Assembly: GCF_026262505.1 (NCBI RefSeq)
Contig: NC_067206.1
Span: forward strand, 17,008,641 to 17,072,640
Source: Trichomonas vaginalis G3
Taxonomy: Eukaryota > Parabasalia > Trichomonadida > Trichomonadidae
Length of the DNA stretch: 64,000 nucleotides
Direction of reading: 5' to 3'
Part shown: positions 30,000 to 39,961 of the stretch, one piece after another
Numbering within the stretch: position 1 is the first letter of the stretch
Layout of the letters: every line of letters begins with the position of its first letter
The notes under the pieces: model-generated
What the model was told of the DNA's origin: nothing
The model's database searches: none
The model's input: only the letters and a program-made list of their open reading frames with translations
Made by a program: the position numbers and the translations under genes

Positions 30000-32011
30000 T
30001 GTTGCATGCTAAGTTCGGTCAACGATAGGAATTGAGGGGAAATTAATCGTCGAGGAAGTACGATTATGTAAAGTAAAAAATGTTGTGGGATTTTTAATAT
30101 TGTATATAATTATAAATAAAATTTTTGTGAGACATTTTAAGAAGCACATATAATTTTTGAATTTAAAAATTAAAGTAGTGTTGAATGAATTTATTGATTA
30201 ATTTAATACGGATATTTCTCAAAATTAATCAAAATAGGTTTTCAGAGAACTTTTGAGATATCTTTCAAAATGTCTTTTTGAAAATATATAAGTATTATAT
30301 CAAATTGAAAAAAGGTATTTATCAAAATTCTAAATTCTTAATAAAAAATAACTTTTCAGAGGATTGTGATTTTGAAAGCATGAGTAATAAGTAAAAATAT
30401 CTACGATTTTAATGAGGGAATTGTTCCTTATGAGGTATACATTATAACTATATACCTCATAAGGAACAATTCCCTCTTGATAGCTGGGAAACTTTCTCTG
30501 AATAACTTATCATTTGGAGAAAGTTTCCCAGCTATCTATAGAAACTAAAGGCTGTGAGGCACTAATATATAATCAGTGCCTCATAGCCTTTAGTTTCTTA
30601 TTAAAAACGAGAAAACTTGTTCGAAATGATAAACAATTTCGAACAAGTTTTCTCGTTTTAAGGAGGGAATTGTTCCTTATGAGGTATACAGTATGAATAT
30701 ATAACTCATAAGGAACAATTCCCTCTTGATAGCTGGGAAACTTTCTCTGAATAACTTATCATTTGGACAGAAAAAGTGACACTTTACATGGCAAAAAATA
30801 GAGCCTTACTTTTGAGATACTTGAGATTGAAACTGAATCTTATGAGGCGGTGATCTTGAATCACTACCTCATAAGGTTCAGTTTCATATAAAATTTGTTG
30901 CAATTTGTTATTCTTTTGCAATTATTTCTTATAAGATTTTACATCTTTTAGCGGGGAATGTTTGTTATCATGTATATATTATAAATATCTACACGATAAC
31001 GAACATCCCTCGCTAAATTGCTGAGAAACTTTGAGGAAATGTCGAACAATTTCCTCAAAGTTTCTCAGATTTATATAGATCACTAGAGTCCCCTAGGCAC
31101 TGATTCTGGTTCAGTACCTAGGAGGCTCTAGTTCTCTAACGAACTGATAAAATGTTTTTAAATTTTTGGATATTGCTACCTGTGAAGCACTGACTTCAAG
31201 TCAGTACCTCACAGGTAGCAATTACATTGAAAGATGGGAGAAACTTTGTCCGAATGTTAAACTATTCGGACAAAGTTTCTCACATTTGTAGTGGAGATGG
31301 AAGGCTTTGAGGTATATTGTATTAATATATACCCCAAAGCCTTCCATCTCCACTTGAAAGTGTCCCAAACTTTGGTTAATACTTTGCAATTAACCACAAG
31401 TTTGGACACTTTCTAGAAGGAATTGGAGGGTAAGAGATATACGTTCATATGGTATATCTCTTACCCTCCAATTCCTTCTTAAAATGGGAGAAACTTTGTC
31501 CGAATGTTAAACTATTCGGACAAAGTTTCTCCCATTTTTTGAAGGAATTGGAGGCTATGAGATACTGATGCAATGTCAGTAACTCATGGCTTCCAATTCC
31601 TTCCTAAAACTCATAAAAGTGGACATTACATGCATATAAAATTTGACATGTAAAGTCCACTTTTTGTGAGCGGGGATTTGACTCCGTCAAATCCCCTTTT
31701 TCGTTTACGAGAAAGCCAAATTCTCTCAAAAAGTTAAGTAGGACAAATTTTTAATAAAAAAAATCCAATTTCATTATGAATGTTAATTAATTTATATAAT
31801 TATTGAATAAAAAATTTTCTTTGAGATTATGAAAAGTTCTTTGAAAAGTTATTTTTTCTCATTTTTAAATATTGTATTAGCCTATTTATTTATAATCCAA
31901 ATTAAATAACTTTAAATTCAATATTTAAAGAATAATTTTGAAGGAATTGAGTTACTTCCCCCGACGATAAAATTGAGAGGTTTACATTTTGACCGAACTT
32001 AGCATGCAACA
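30000..32011. mobile_element. Element A: 2.0-kb non-autonomous transposon with hairpin array
   Basis: Bounded by inverted repeats TGTTGCATGCTAAGTTCGGT (left, from 30000) and its complement (right, to 32011). TTAC is present on both outer sides (29996-29999 and 32012-32015), consistent with a 4-bp target duplication. The first ~410 bp and last ~80 bp are close copies of the ends of element B (48717-53723), which carries a transposase. Element A has no transposase; its interior is an array of about 19 hairpins (30412-31735). It is inserted just beyond the Polinton body. Confidence 0.85.
30412..31735. repeat. Array of ~19 long-stem hairpins in two alternating classes
   Basis: Consecutive inverted repeats, most with 18-28-bp stems and short loops, spaced every ~60-65 bp. 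Class I (e.g. 30414-30475, 30661-30724, 30828-30892, 31086-31139, 31166-31222, 31300-31358, 31416-31480, 31542-31605) has outer GGAATTG- or AACTA-type stems and a central GAGGTATA or GAGGCACTGA. Class II (e.g. 30480-30538, 31020-31068, 31234-31290, 31486-31538) has GGGAAACTTT then TCCGAAT or similar. A third type has GAGAAAACTTG (30608-30657) or AAGTGTCC (31360-31412). Stem sequences differ between hairpins but both arms change together. No ORF spans the array. One hairpin (about 30728) is cut by other sequence carrying AAAAAGTGACAC. Confidence 0.9.
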
Positions 32012-32195
32012 TTACCAATATTAAACAAAGTTCGAAAATAAAAAAACAGAATTTCATATAGAGAAGAAAAGAATTTGAATCAAAATAGCTAAACAATTGC
32101 ATTAATATATGCAATAAAGAGTAAGATTTGATTATTTTCCTTTCTAAGTTAGTTCATTTGAGAGAATGGCGTATAATTTTAAAAATGAAGAATAT

Positions 32196-32815
32196 TTATT
32201 GAACAGCAAGGCCATAAATTGAAACAATGCAGTGCATTGACTCGTTTTTCCAACGAACTGTAACCATGCCATCAGAATTTGAATCCCAGTAGCAAGATGA
32301 TGAAACATGGAGACCACCTCCTGCTTTTTGGAGGATAAGGCACTGAGAAACAAACTTGTAAGCTGCGAAGCGCTCGCAGAGTGTACGAAGTGTCATTTCG
32401 AGAATTTCGCTGGACCATTTGTTTACAGCACTATGATCATAAACTTGGTTATTAAGGGTGTTCTGGATTGATTGTTCTGTGATAGAACGATAATTCTAAG
32501 ATTGAATTCAAGAATTTTTTTTCCACTCTCCTATAGCAATTCCAATAGCTAGATACTAAAAGCATGAATTGATAAATTCTGTTAAGTTTATAAAATCAAT
32601 TTCAAGAAATACATTTATCGCATTGAGTTAGCCAGACGAAAAAATACACGTGTTGAATGGGGCAATTAACACATCATTACAGTGATCATATTCAGATTTG
32701 CCAAATCGGCTTTTTGCGTAAAAATGTTGATATTGTCCCATTCGTTATCTTCTCCATCCTGAAGTCTTTGAATTACTTGCTCGGTGACAGTTTCAGGATC
32801 AGGAGGATTTTCCAT
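32196..32815 (-). CDS. Dynein light chain, Tctex type (DYNLT-like), probably two exons
   Basis: Reverse-strand Tctex-1 family light chain, a dimeric cargo adaptor at the base of cytoplasmic or axonemal dynein. The family core is unmistakable in 32196-32495: YKFVSQCLILQKAGGGLHVS, then SSCYWDSNSDGMVTVRWKN and the terminal IVSIYGLAVQ. Upstream in the same frame the reading continues through VYDHSAVNKWSSEILEMTLR to a stop near 32497, with no ATG. A likely first exon starts at ATG 32815 (MENPPDPETVTEQVIQRLQD), leaving ~150-300 bp as candidate intron ending in AG. I did not find a clear trichomonad branch/acceptor motif, so a damaged gene is the alternative. Confidence 0.7.
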
Positions 32816-32878
32816 AAAAATATTGTTAAAAAAGTCAACTAATTTACAGAATAACAACCATACGTAAATATAATATTT

Positions 32879-34513
32879 TTATTTGTTTTGTTCACTAACA
32901 AGTTTGCTCAACATTTCAGCTCCAGGTTCACCTGAAGAAGAAGGCTTCTTCGGCTGTTTTAGAGTAAGTTCGGAGATATGCGCGAACACTTGGCCGATTT
33001 GTTGCTCAATTTCTTCAAACCTTCCATCAAACATTTGCTGAGTTCTTTGTATTACATCAGATAATTCCTTTTTCGTCGCATAGTTTGGTCTATTCTCCGG
33101 AGCCTCGAAGAATTCTATCCTTGTATCAAATTCATCGACCTTTTTTCTGAAATCATTTTGTAATTTTTCGACAGAAGTTGTTAATTCAGTATATCTTTGC
33201 GATATCTGTGATATCTGTTCTGCAAGTTGAGATCTAGTTGCAACAGCTGCATTGTTTACAGCATTTAATCTTGCTTCTAATCTCTGAACTCTTTCAATTT
33301 GGCTTCTTACTTCAGCCAATTGGGCTTTAACTGTTCCTGTGATTCTATCAAGTTCTGCTGTGCAGTTAGTTACTGTTTGGTTCACTAGATTTCCCATTCT
33401 TTCGGATTGTTGCTGTAATTGTTGTGTTAAATTAGTCTTCAACTCATCATAACGAGCAACAATATCTTGTTCACTGTTTAGACGTGCTTGCGATACAGAG
33501 CTTAGCGCTGTCTCTAAGCCTTGGCTTGTTGTAACTATATGGTTTTTAAGAGCTTGAATTGTTGAATTTACATCACTTTCCAATGTTGAAAACTGGGCAT
33601 TCGAATCTGCGACAAATTGATCCATTCTTGCAGCCAATTGGGAGAAACCATCAGCTGAGGAAGCACTGCAGGAGATGAGACCTTCTTTAGCAGCTTTTGA
33701 TAAGGCCATTAAGGATGTTTGGTACTGATTCTTTGTCGTTGTTAAAAATGTCAACATTTTTGAAACAACATCTGTTGTTTGACGATTCACGTCATTAACT
33801 TGCTTCTGTATTTGTTGCATTGTTTGCTGCCTGACCTTAGATTCGTTCTTAAGGGCGGCTCCGAGCGATGCAGAGGTAGATCCAAACGATGCAACAGTTT
33901 CACCTTGAAATTGTGATAATTTTTCATTAAAAGCACGTGTTAAGTTCTGTATTTCTGTTCTAAGAGATCGAAGAATCTCATCTGCCTGTCCCATTCCCGC
34001 TTCTAAGCCATGTAATCTTGCGGTAGCATTATCAAGAGTATCTCTCTGCCTTTGTAGTTCAGCGTCGATTTCAGCAACAGATGTGCGTGCTGTTGTTGTT
34101 AAGTCTCCGTATCTCTGAAGAACTTGACCGATATTTGATGATGCATCTGCGAGTTTTTCATTCAAAAACTGCAATTTGTTTTGTGCTTCGCCAGAAAACT
34201 TATCAAATTTCTGTCTAACGCGTGTTACATCATCTTCTACTGGTTTAACAGCATTAGGTATGTCTGCAACAACGACTCTCTCAATCGAAGTACGCAAATT
34301 TTGTAGTGTAGTAGCCATGCCTGGTAATTGTGATGATTCCATGTGCTTTAAACTTTCCAATATCGATTTAATTGATGAATTTTGTTGTCGAATTTCTGTT
34401 TCTAATTGCATTGCTTTTGAATCAAGAGCAGGATCAACAGTCTGTGGTTGTGGAGGGGCTTGATATGGGCGAACTGCAACTGTTCCGGGAGAATTGAAAT
34501 CTTCTTCACTCAT
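32879..34513 (-). CDS. Long coiled-coil protein (544 aa)
   Basis: Open from ATG at 34513. Residues 1-30 are a proline-rich N-terminus (VRPYQAPPQPQTVDPALDS). From about 35 to 515 the protein is almost continuous heptad-like helix rich in Q, S, L and T (KFDKFSGEAQNKLQFLNEKL, RSQIERVQRLEARLNAVNN). The end is a short polar tail, KQPKKPSSSGEPGAEMLSKL. No enzymatic domain. It resembles cytoskeletal or flagellar-associated coiled-coil proteins, and matches to bacterial chemoreceptor-type coils would be composition artefacts. It is a single-exon host gene, stop 64 bp from the putative dynein light chain start on the same strand. Confidence 0.8.
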   Translation of the reverse strand: MSEEDFNSPGTVAVRPYQAPPQPQTVDPALDSKAMQLETEIRQQNSSIKSILESLKHMESSQLPGMATTLQNLRTSIERVVVADIPNAVKPVEDDVTRVRQKFDKFSGEAQNKLQFLNEKLADASSNIGQVLQRYGDLTTTARTSVAEIDAELQRQRDTLDNATARLHGLEAGMGQADEILRSLRTEIQNLTRAFNEKLSQFQGETVASFGSTSASLGAALKNESKVRQQTMQQIQKQVNDVNRQTTDVVSKMLTFLTTTKNQYQTSLMALSKAAKEGLISCSASSADGFSQLAARMDQFVADSNAQFSTLESDVNSTIQALKNHIVTTSQGLETALSSVSQARLNSEQDIVARYDELKTNLTQQLQQQSERMGNLVNQTVTNCTAELDRITGTVKAQLAEVRSQIERVQRLEARLNAVNNAAVATRSQLAEQISQISQRYTELTTSVEKLQNDFRKKVDEFDTRIEFFEAPENRPNYATKKELSDVIQRTQQMFDGRFEEIEQQIGQVFAHISELTLKQPKKPSSSGEPGAEMLSKLVSEQNK

Positions 34514-34780
34514 TTTTTCAAAATTTTAGGAAAAAAAACGAATTCAAAAAAGTGACGTTTATTTATTTTTCGAAATCAGCTCTTCTCAGGCCTTTCTCTT
34601 TGCAATGATCAAGTCACGGTGACAGCTGTTTGATTTAACATTTATGACGTTAAGGTTGCAATAATTATTCTCGAACTATAGAATAATGGTAATGTATGGA
34701 GATAATTCGAGCAAATTGATATTACTAACATACACCCTTTTACCTCACGGATAGAAGGTTATCTGTCTGCCGTAGGAGCT

Positions 34781-34987
34781 TTGGAAGTATATAAATTTTG
34801 GATTTGCATTAGATCTTCTCTCCACCTTCAAGAATATCGAAATTTTACTATATTAATTAGTATTAATAACGATACCATTGAAGTTAAAACTATGCATTTC
34901 AGCAATGAGGCTGAATTTGCTATACGCTACTTTTTTAAGCAAAACTCCAAAGTATTGCAAACAAGCGTAAATAAACAAATAGAATGA
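34781..34987 (+). CDS. Short unknown ORF (68 aa), possible relic
   Basis: A forward ORF with an even beta-type pattern (NFTILISINNDTIEVKTMHF) and FSNEAEFAIRYFF. It lies 260 bp ahead of the ankyrin gene on the same strand. The pattern recalls the N-terminal domain that precedes ankyrin repeats in some trichomonad proteins, so it may be the remains of a neighbouring paralogue. Weakly supported. Confidence 0.25.
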   Translation: MEVYKFWICIRSSLHLQEYRNFTILISINNDTIEVKTMHFSNEAEFAIRYFFKQNSKVLQTSVNKQIE

Positions 34988-35247
34988 GTCTTTGTTTTTA
35001 AAATATAAACAATGTTATGAAATATTGTAATTCATAAGCTGTTTAGCCTTCTTTACCTGATATTTGAAGATAGTTCTTGATTGAGCCTACGATCTGTGAG
35101 ATATAATGAGATTTGCCTCCAATATGATGAGAATTTTTCAGTCATTGTAAATTTACGACTTGTGAAACTGGAGAATTTTAATGATCATAATAAACAGATG
35201 TTTCTTGAATCCATAAAATTTTTTCAACAATTTTTTTGCCATTTTGG

Positions 35248-36423
35248 ATGATTCAGAATTTCGAGTATACCTCGAGTCATATTGATGAATATTTAGAACA
35301 AGAAAATCTTTTTAATGTATTCGATGAAGATGATTTAAAAACAATACTTAAATCTGCAAAATTAACTCCAAATTCATACAATTCTCTTCTTAAACAAGGA
35401 AATAATGCTATTGGAGCAACAAAATTATACAAATGCGCTCGAAATGTGATTGTTAACATGAATGATTATCAAGATGCCGTTTCTGTTTTAGATTTGATGA
35501 AACGTTATCTAAAAATTCAACTATTAGATAATGTTATTGAAATACTTAATCAACATGATAAACATTACCAGGATTTACTCAATTCAGTTCTCCAACAAAA
35601 TGAAACAAATCTCCAAAAAATTTCAAAACTTGAACAAGCAAATGAACGTTTACTCAAAGAAATAGAAGAAAAAGAAGCAGAAAAATCTCTTACTAGTAAT
35701 CAAGAGAAAAAAATTCTCTCAAAAATTAATGAATTCAAAGCATCGGACGATTTTGAAAGTATTTACGCATTTTTTGATGATCTTTCTAAACAAAATAACA
35801 ACAAGATGATCAAAAAAGCATGTGATGAGGGACTTTTAGATAAAAATGGTCAAAAGGATAGAAATATATTACAGCAATCAGCATTTAGAGGAAATGTTGG
35901 ACTTGTTAAATCTCTTATTCAAAGTGGATGTGACAAAGAATCAAGGACAGTGAAAGGAAATTCATTACTATTTTTGGCATCGATGAAAGGACATCTAGAG
36001 TTAGCGAAATATCTTGTATCTATTGGAGCTAATATAGAATCAAAGAATAATATTGGTGATACACCCCTTATTTCGGCATCAATAAATAATGAAGTTGAGT
36101 TAGTAAAATATCTTATATCGGCAGGTGCAAACATTGAAACAAAAAATAACAAAGGTAGTACAGCACTCATTCGAGCATCAGGATATAATAGAATTCAAGT
36201 AGTCCAATATCTTGTATCTGTTGGAGCGAACATAGAAGCGAAAACAGTAGAAGGAAATACAGCTCTTCTGTGGGCATCGATTGAAGGTAATATTGAAGTT
36301 GTAAAATACCTTATCTCTATTGGAGCTAATAAAGAAATCACTAATAATAATGGAAGCACTCCGTTATCAAGTGCAAAAAAATATGGTCATAATGACATTG
36401 TTAATTATCTCCAAACAATTTGA
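35248..36423 (+). CDS. Ankyrin-repeat protein (391 aa)
   Basis: Starts at ATG 35248 (MIQNFEYTSSHIDEYLEQEN). Residues 1-105 form a helical N-terminal domain typical of the large trichomonad ankyrin families. About 110-165 is a coiled coil (LQKISKLEQANERLLKEIEE). Then come about six ankyrin repeats to residue 388, with regular TALI/TPLI and VKYLIS-GANIE(T/S)KNN motifs every 33 residues (for example GNTALLWASIEGNIEVVKYL). Family knowledge: ankyrin stacks bind proteins; T. vaginalis has hundreds of such genes. Its specific partner is unknown. Single exon, intact, and followed 60 bp later by a conserved non-coding element. Confidence 0.9.
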   Translation: MIQNFEYTSSHIDEYLEQENLFNVFDEDDLKTILKSAKLTPNSYNSLLKQGNNAIGATKLYKCARNVIVNMNDYQDAVSVLDLMKRYLKIQLLDNVIEILNQHDKHYQDLLNSVLQQNETNLQKISKLEQANERLLKEIEEKEAEKSLTSNQEKKILSKINEFKASDDFESIYAFFDDLSKQNNNKMIKKACDEGLLDKNGQKDRNILQQSAFRGNVGLVKSLIQSGCDKESRTVKGNSLLFLASMKGHLELAKYLVSIGANIESKNNIGDTPLISASINNEVELVKYLISAGANIETKNNKGSTALIRASGYNRIQVVQYLVSVGANIEAKTVEGNTALLWASIEGNIEVVKYLISIGANKEITNNNGSTPLSSAKKYGHNDIVNYLQTI

Positions 36424-36484
36424 AAGTTGAATTTGAGACAGTAACTTGACATTAGTACTTTTCTCATTTGAACAAAGGTTGTAA

Positions 36485-36600
36485 AACTCTTAACCTTAAA
36501 AATTTTTGGACCCCCTGGAGGAATCCTGATCGAGCAAGTTTGGAGTCTCCCTCCAGGTGAGGAACATGCAAACGAGAGAAGTGTTTAACACTTCATAAAG
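36485..36600 (-). other. Conserved non-coding element, copy 1
   Basis: About 115 bp that align (roughly 60 per cent by eye) with 40914-41030 in the same orientation. Shared blocks read, on the reverse strand, GAAGTG.TAAA.ACTT, a TTGCAT block, TTCCTCAAGGG-like and AAGGTTAAGAGTTT. This copy also has a perfect 8-bp stem CCTGGAGG/CCTCCAGG. No ORF. It could be a diverged promoter/leader or a structured RNA. Confidence 0.45.
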
Positions 36601-37655
36601 TATCTTATGGATATGGTTAGATATATAGTTCTACTTAATGGAAAGAATTAAATTGAGTTAAAGTAAAAAATGGAGTTATGAACTCATTTCGATATAAGAT
36701 GTTTCATTATCATATATAGTAAATGTTTTTATTCAAATTAAGCTTAGTTAGATTTTAATTAAAAATTGGCAATTCCGATTCGCTTTTATTTTGGAGGGTA
36801 TATGCGTATCCTGAAGCTGGTAAAGTGGTTCGATGGGTTTGCAAATCTGTCTGTACAATTTTTCAAAACGATTTGTAATTTCCGTTTGAATAGATAATTA
36901 GTATAGCTTGTAATGTCAGTAAAGTCAGTTTGCTTTAGTAAATGAAAATAAAGTTGATTCAAGTTGATTAATCTTGATTTCGGTGTTAATTGAATCAGGA
37001 ATTAACAGATTCAGCAATTGTTTTGAATTTTGGAAGATAGGCGCACTAAATTATGGTTTTTAAAAACATTATACTATGTTTTTCTAAAGAGGAAAGCTTT
37101 GTTGATAGCAATTCGTAAAATGAGGAAAAAGTACGTTAAACTTTACATGGCAAATTTTGAAAAACTTGGGAAATAAAAATAGCCAATATTAAGTAAATTA
37201 ATATCTAATATATAAATAAAGAATATTAAAGTAAAAGAATTTCAAAATTATATAATTCCTATTAAAATCGAATAATTTAGAGTCAATTTACAGGAGCACT
37301 CATAAATATGAGCGTGACTAAGAAATTAAAAGTTAAATTTAGTCTGAAATTTTGTATATATTACACAATTAATACAAGATAATAAGTAATTGGTTCATTT
37401 ATAAGATTAAGTCAAACAGTTTAATGTCATATGTATTTTTATTTTAAAATTTGAGTGGCTAATGAGCTATATTTATAATGCTAACATAAGTATCGAAAAA
37501 TAATAAATAATTAAATATTCGAAGCATTAGATTTTACCTAAAAAGTGATATTGTATAATAATAGGAGCAATCTGATGCAAAGAATAGCTTAAACTCAACA
37601 ATTAATTTGCCCAAAATTGTGTGGAAATCATCATATACCTAAAATATTTTGAAAA
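36601..37655. other. AT-rich intergenic DNA, nothing recognised
   Basis: About 1 kb without a supported ORF, hairpin or repeat. Confidence 0.5.
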
Positions 37656-37661
37656 GCTCTG

Positions 37662-37748
37662 TCTCCAGATAGCTTAATGGATATTGCATGAGAAATATAA
37701 TAAAAAGTACGTAGTTCGAATAATTACATCTTTGTTTTTTTCTTTTTT
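37662..37748 (+). pseudogene. Degenerate tRNA-like unit (pol III-type boxes)
   Basis: Contains TAGCTTAATGGATA (A-box/D-arm-like, about 37670-37683) and TAGTTCGAATAA (B-box/T-arm-like, about 37713-37723) at tRNA spacing, then a T-rich run ending TTTTTTTC (37735-37748) that could terminate pol III. The acceptor and anticodon stems do not close well, so it is not a working tRNA. A similar unit lies at 38503-38576 on the other strand. Confidence 0.4.
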
Positions 37749-38500
37749 TCAATTAAATTTGAATATGTTTTATTTTTCAAGAGAAATGAGAGAATTCTTG
37801 TCTATTAACGCTGGAGAAGACTCTGCTTCTAATGAGTGCTATAATACATAATGTTGTAGTATGATACTTTCTCACCAGCAATGCAAAATTCTATATTTCA
37901 TTTAAATTATTTTTAATTATTTCAGTTAATTCGATTTTTGCAAAGGTATTTAGTAATATCATGATAAATTTGTCCATTTCATATAACAAATATGAACAAG
38001 ATAAGCATTTTAACACTTGCCAATATTTTTTTCATGTTTTGATAGCTCAATATGCAATGCCTGTTAATATCTTAAATATTAAGTTCATTTTTACTTAGAA
38101 TGAATGTTATCCTAGCAAATTAAGCAAAATTATATTCTAATTATTGGAAATAGAATTTAGTTTTATAGAGATTTATTAATAACATCAAATGCATGCATTC
38201 TTTATAATCATGAACCAGTAATAAATATCATCGATAAGCAAATGTTATTCAATATTTATATGAATCTCATAAATCTTTCTGGAATTTATATAGTTACTTA
38301 ATAAGTAATAATTTCTCAGCAATAAATGTCTCTTATCTCCGATAAAAGATGAATGATAAATATTATAATGCTTATCCAAAACTTTTATCTCAGTTTTGAT
38401 TTTGCCAAAAGCTTGCACATTGTGTATTAAGCAACTAGTTTTATGAAAAGATATATACAATATCTACCTAGAACTAAAAATCCAATGATTCTAAGTGAAA
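37749..38500. other. AT-rich intergenic DNA, nothing recognised
   Basis: About 750 bp. The longest ORF on either strand (38245-38460) has no coding signature. Confidence 0.45.
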
Positions 38501-38502
38501 AA

Positions 38503-38576
38503 GAAAAAACTTAGTACCATGATATTCGAACTACATTCCTTCAGTCTACCAGTTTATTCCACTAAGCTAAATCTGA
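38503..38576 (-). pseudogene. Degenerate tRNA-like unit, second copy
   Basis: On the reverse strand: ATTTAGCTTAGTGGAATA (A-box-like, 38558-38575), a middle CTGGTAGACTGAAGG that could be a weak anticodon arm, GTAGTTCGAATATCA (B-box-like, about 38520-38534), then GTTTTTTC (about 38503-38510). Its layout and words match the unit at 37662-37748. Either two decayed tRNA genes or a tRNA-derived short element. Confidence 0.4.
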
Positions 38577-39094
38577 CACGTAAACTTTTTTAAAACTTTT
38601 GGTATATGATCCTTCTCCACCCGGACTTAATTTAGCTAATTTCGAATTTCATAGGGGTTTTACTAATATAAATATACTCTATTGACAAAACTAAAACATA
38701 TCCTCTATTTCAAATTCGCATAAATTCTTCTACACCGCTATTTATTTTTAAAATCAACATTTTTTTGAAATTTTTCGAAAATCTAACTTAAAATTGAATG
38801 CGTTTTTCAAGATCTCAAAACTCAGCAGACAGATTCGAAAAAAATATCAGCCATTTGTTTCAGAATCATCTAATGACCATATCCATAAAATTAGAAGCAA
38901 ATCGGAATTGGGAATCTTAGTTTTACAACCTTTATTTGAACTTGCTCATGGTAAAGTTATTTGCTCTCATAAAGTAAACATTATTGACATTATTTCTAAT
39001 ATAAAATATGAAAATATCACTTTATAGATATAAGATCCCTGAGAAACAATGAGTTATTTATCTTAGCAAAAAGCAAAAAAAAACTTTAAAAAAT

Positions 39095-39173
39095 GGTCAC
39101 TCTGGGGTTCGAACCCAGGCCCTCGCGGACCAGTGCCTTAAACTGGCGCCTTAGACCACTCGGCCAAATGACC
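39095..39173 (-). tRNA. tRNA-Leu (anticodon AAG)
   Basis: 79-nt gene on the reverse strand. Acceptor GGTCATT pairs with AGTGACC (one G-U). The D arm is GGCCGAGTGGTCTAAGGC. The anticodon stem-loop CCAGT-TTAAGGC-ACTGG gives anticodon AAG, read as leucine (CUU/CUC after inosine editing). An extended variable arm follows, consistent with a type II tRNA. The T arm is CTGGGTTCGAACCCCAG, a perfect B box. No intron. A short T run lies downstream on the reverse strand (AAAAAAAAAC at 39075 on the forward strand), a good pol III stop. Confidence 0.95.
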
Positions 39174-39206
39174 CTGACATATTTTTTGTAAAACAATTAA
39201 TTGGTA

Positions 39207-39599
39207 ATGATTAATCAAAATTTTCTCCAAAATCTTACATCAAAGTGTCAAAAAATTTCAATGAATAACTCCTTTGATTCTATTGAAGCAGACTATATTG
39301 CGATTACCACGAAAATTAAAGATTTTAAACCAATTGATATTACACCTACTAAACTTATCATGGCGAAGAAATTAACAAGAAAAACAGTTCCGGTATCACC
39401 AAGGAAACCTGTACCGTTATCTGTTGTTGGACATAAAGTTGTTGCAGAGTCTGTATCAATGATTCCTCAGAAGCACGATATTGATGAGCATCCTATTTTA
39501 CCAAAATTAACTCAATATAAATCAATTTTCCCCAATTATCCAGCTCATCATATAAGGAATTATTATGCTCCAGTACAAAGACTATATTCAATGAAATAA
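39207..39599 (+). CDS. Unknown host protein (130 aa)
   Basis: Open from ATG at 39207, only 33 bp from the 5' end of tRNA-Leu, which is transcribed away from it. The middle is basic and proline-rich (MAKKLTRKTVPVSPRKPVPL). The C-terminus is aromatic (FPNYPAHHIRNYYAPVQRLY). No recognised domain, signal peptide or membrane segment. The sequence looks coding from third-position AT bias. Function unknown. Confidence 0.55.
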   Translation: MINQNFLQNLTSKCQKISMNNSFDSIEADYIAITTKIKDFKPIDITPTKLIMAKKLTRKTVPVSPRKPVPLSVVGHKVVAESVSMIPQKHDIDEHPILPKLTQYKSIFPNYPAHHIRNYYAPVQRLYSMK

Positions 39600-39961
39600 T
39601 CACCTCTTTTAGGAGATAAAACGGAAATCAAAATTTCCTTTATTTGTCCGCAAAGTACAGCAAATTTCCTTGAAATTTGGAATGATTGTGGTTCTTCTAT
39701 ATAATACTAATTAAATCATAAATTGTTGTTAGAAATCTATAAAATATAACTACCTTTCAAAGATTTCTAACAAATTTAGTGAAGGATATTTAAATTGCCT
39801 TGTCCATAGACCGAATGTTAATTACCCAAACTAAAAAGGAAAAAAAAATTCTATAAAATAATTATTAGATAGTAATTCTATGCTTGTTGCTTATACATAA
39901 AAAATTTATCATGAAATTAAAGCTAATATAGACATTTACAAACAAAGAATAAAAAATATAG

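Noticed and set aside
30414-30475. Resemblance of TGAGGTATA in class I hairpins to let-7-type microRNA precursors
   Set aside because: Only a short word matches, the mature-length similarity fails, and other class I hairpins lose it.
30412-31735. CRISPR-like array
   Set aside because: Units are palindromes of differing sequence with no constant direct repeat or unique spacers, there are no cas genes, and the context is eukaryotic.
34176-34463. Forward ORF over the coiled-coil gene
   Set aside because: Antisense shadow; the reverse-strand 544-residue frame is clearly the gene.
36485-36600. Spliceosomal snRNA (AATTTTTGG resembles an Sm site followed by a stem)
   Set aside because: No U1, U2, U4 or U5 signature loop is visible, and the related copy at 40912-41030 lacks the site.
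38794-39027. 77-codon forward ORF before the tRNA
   Set aside because: No ATG in frame, no recognised features, and it is in a gene-poor AT-rich stretch.
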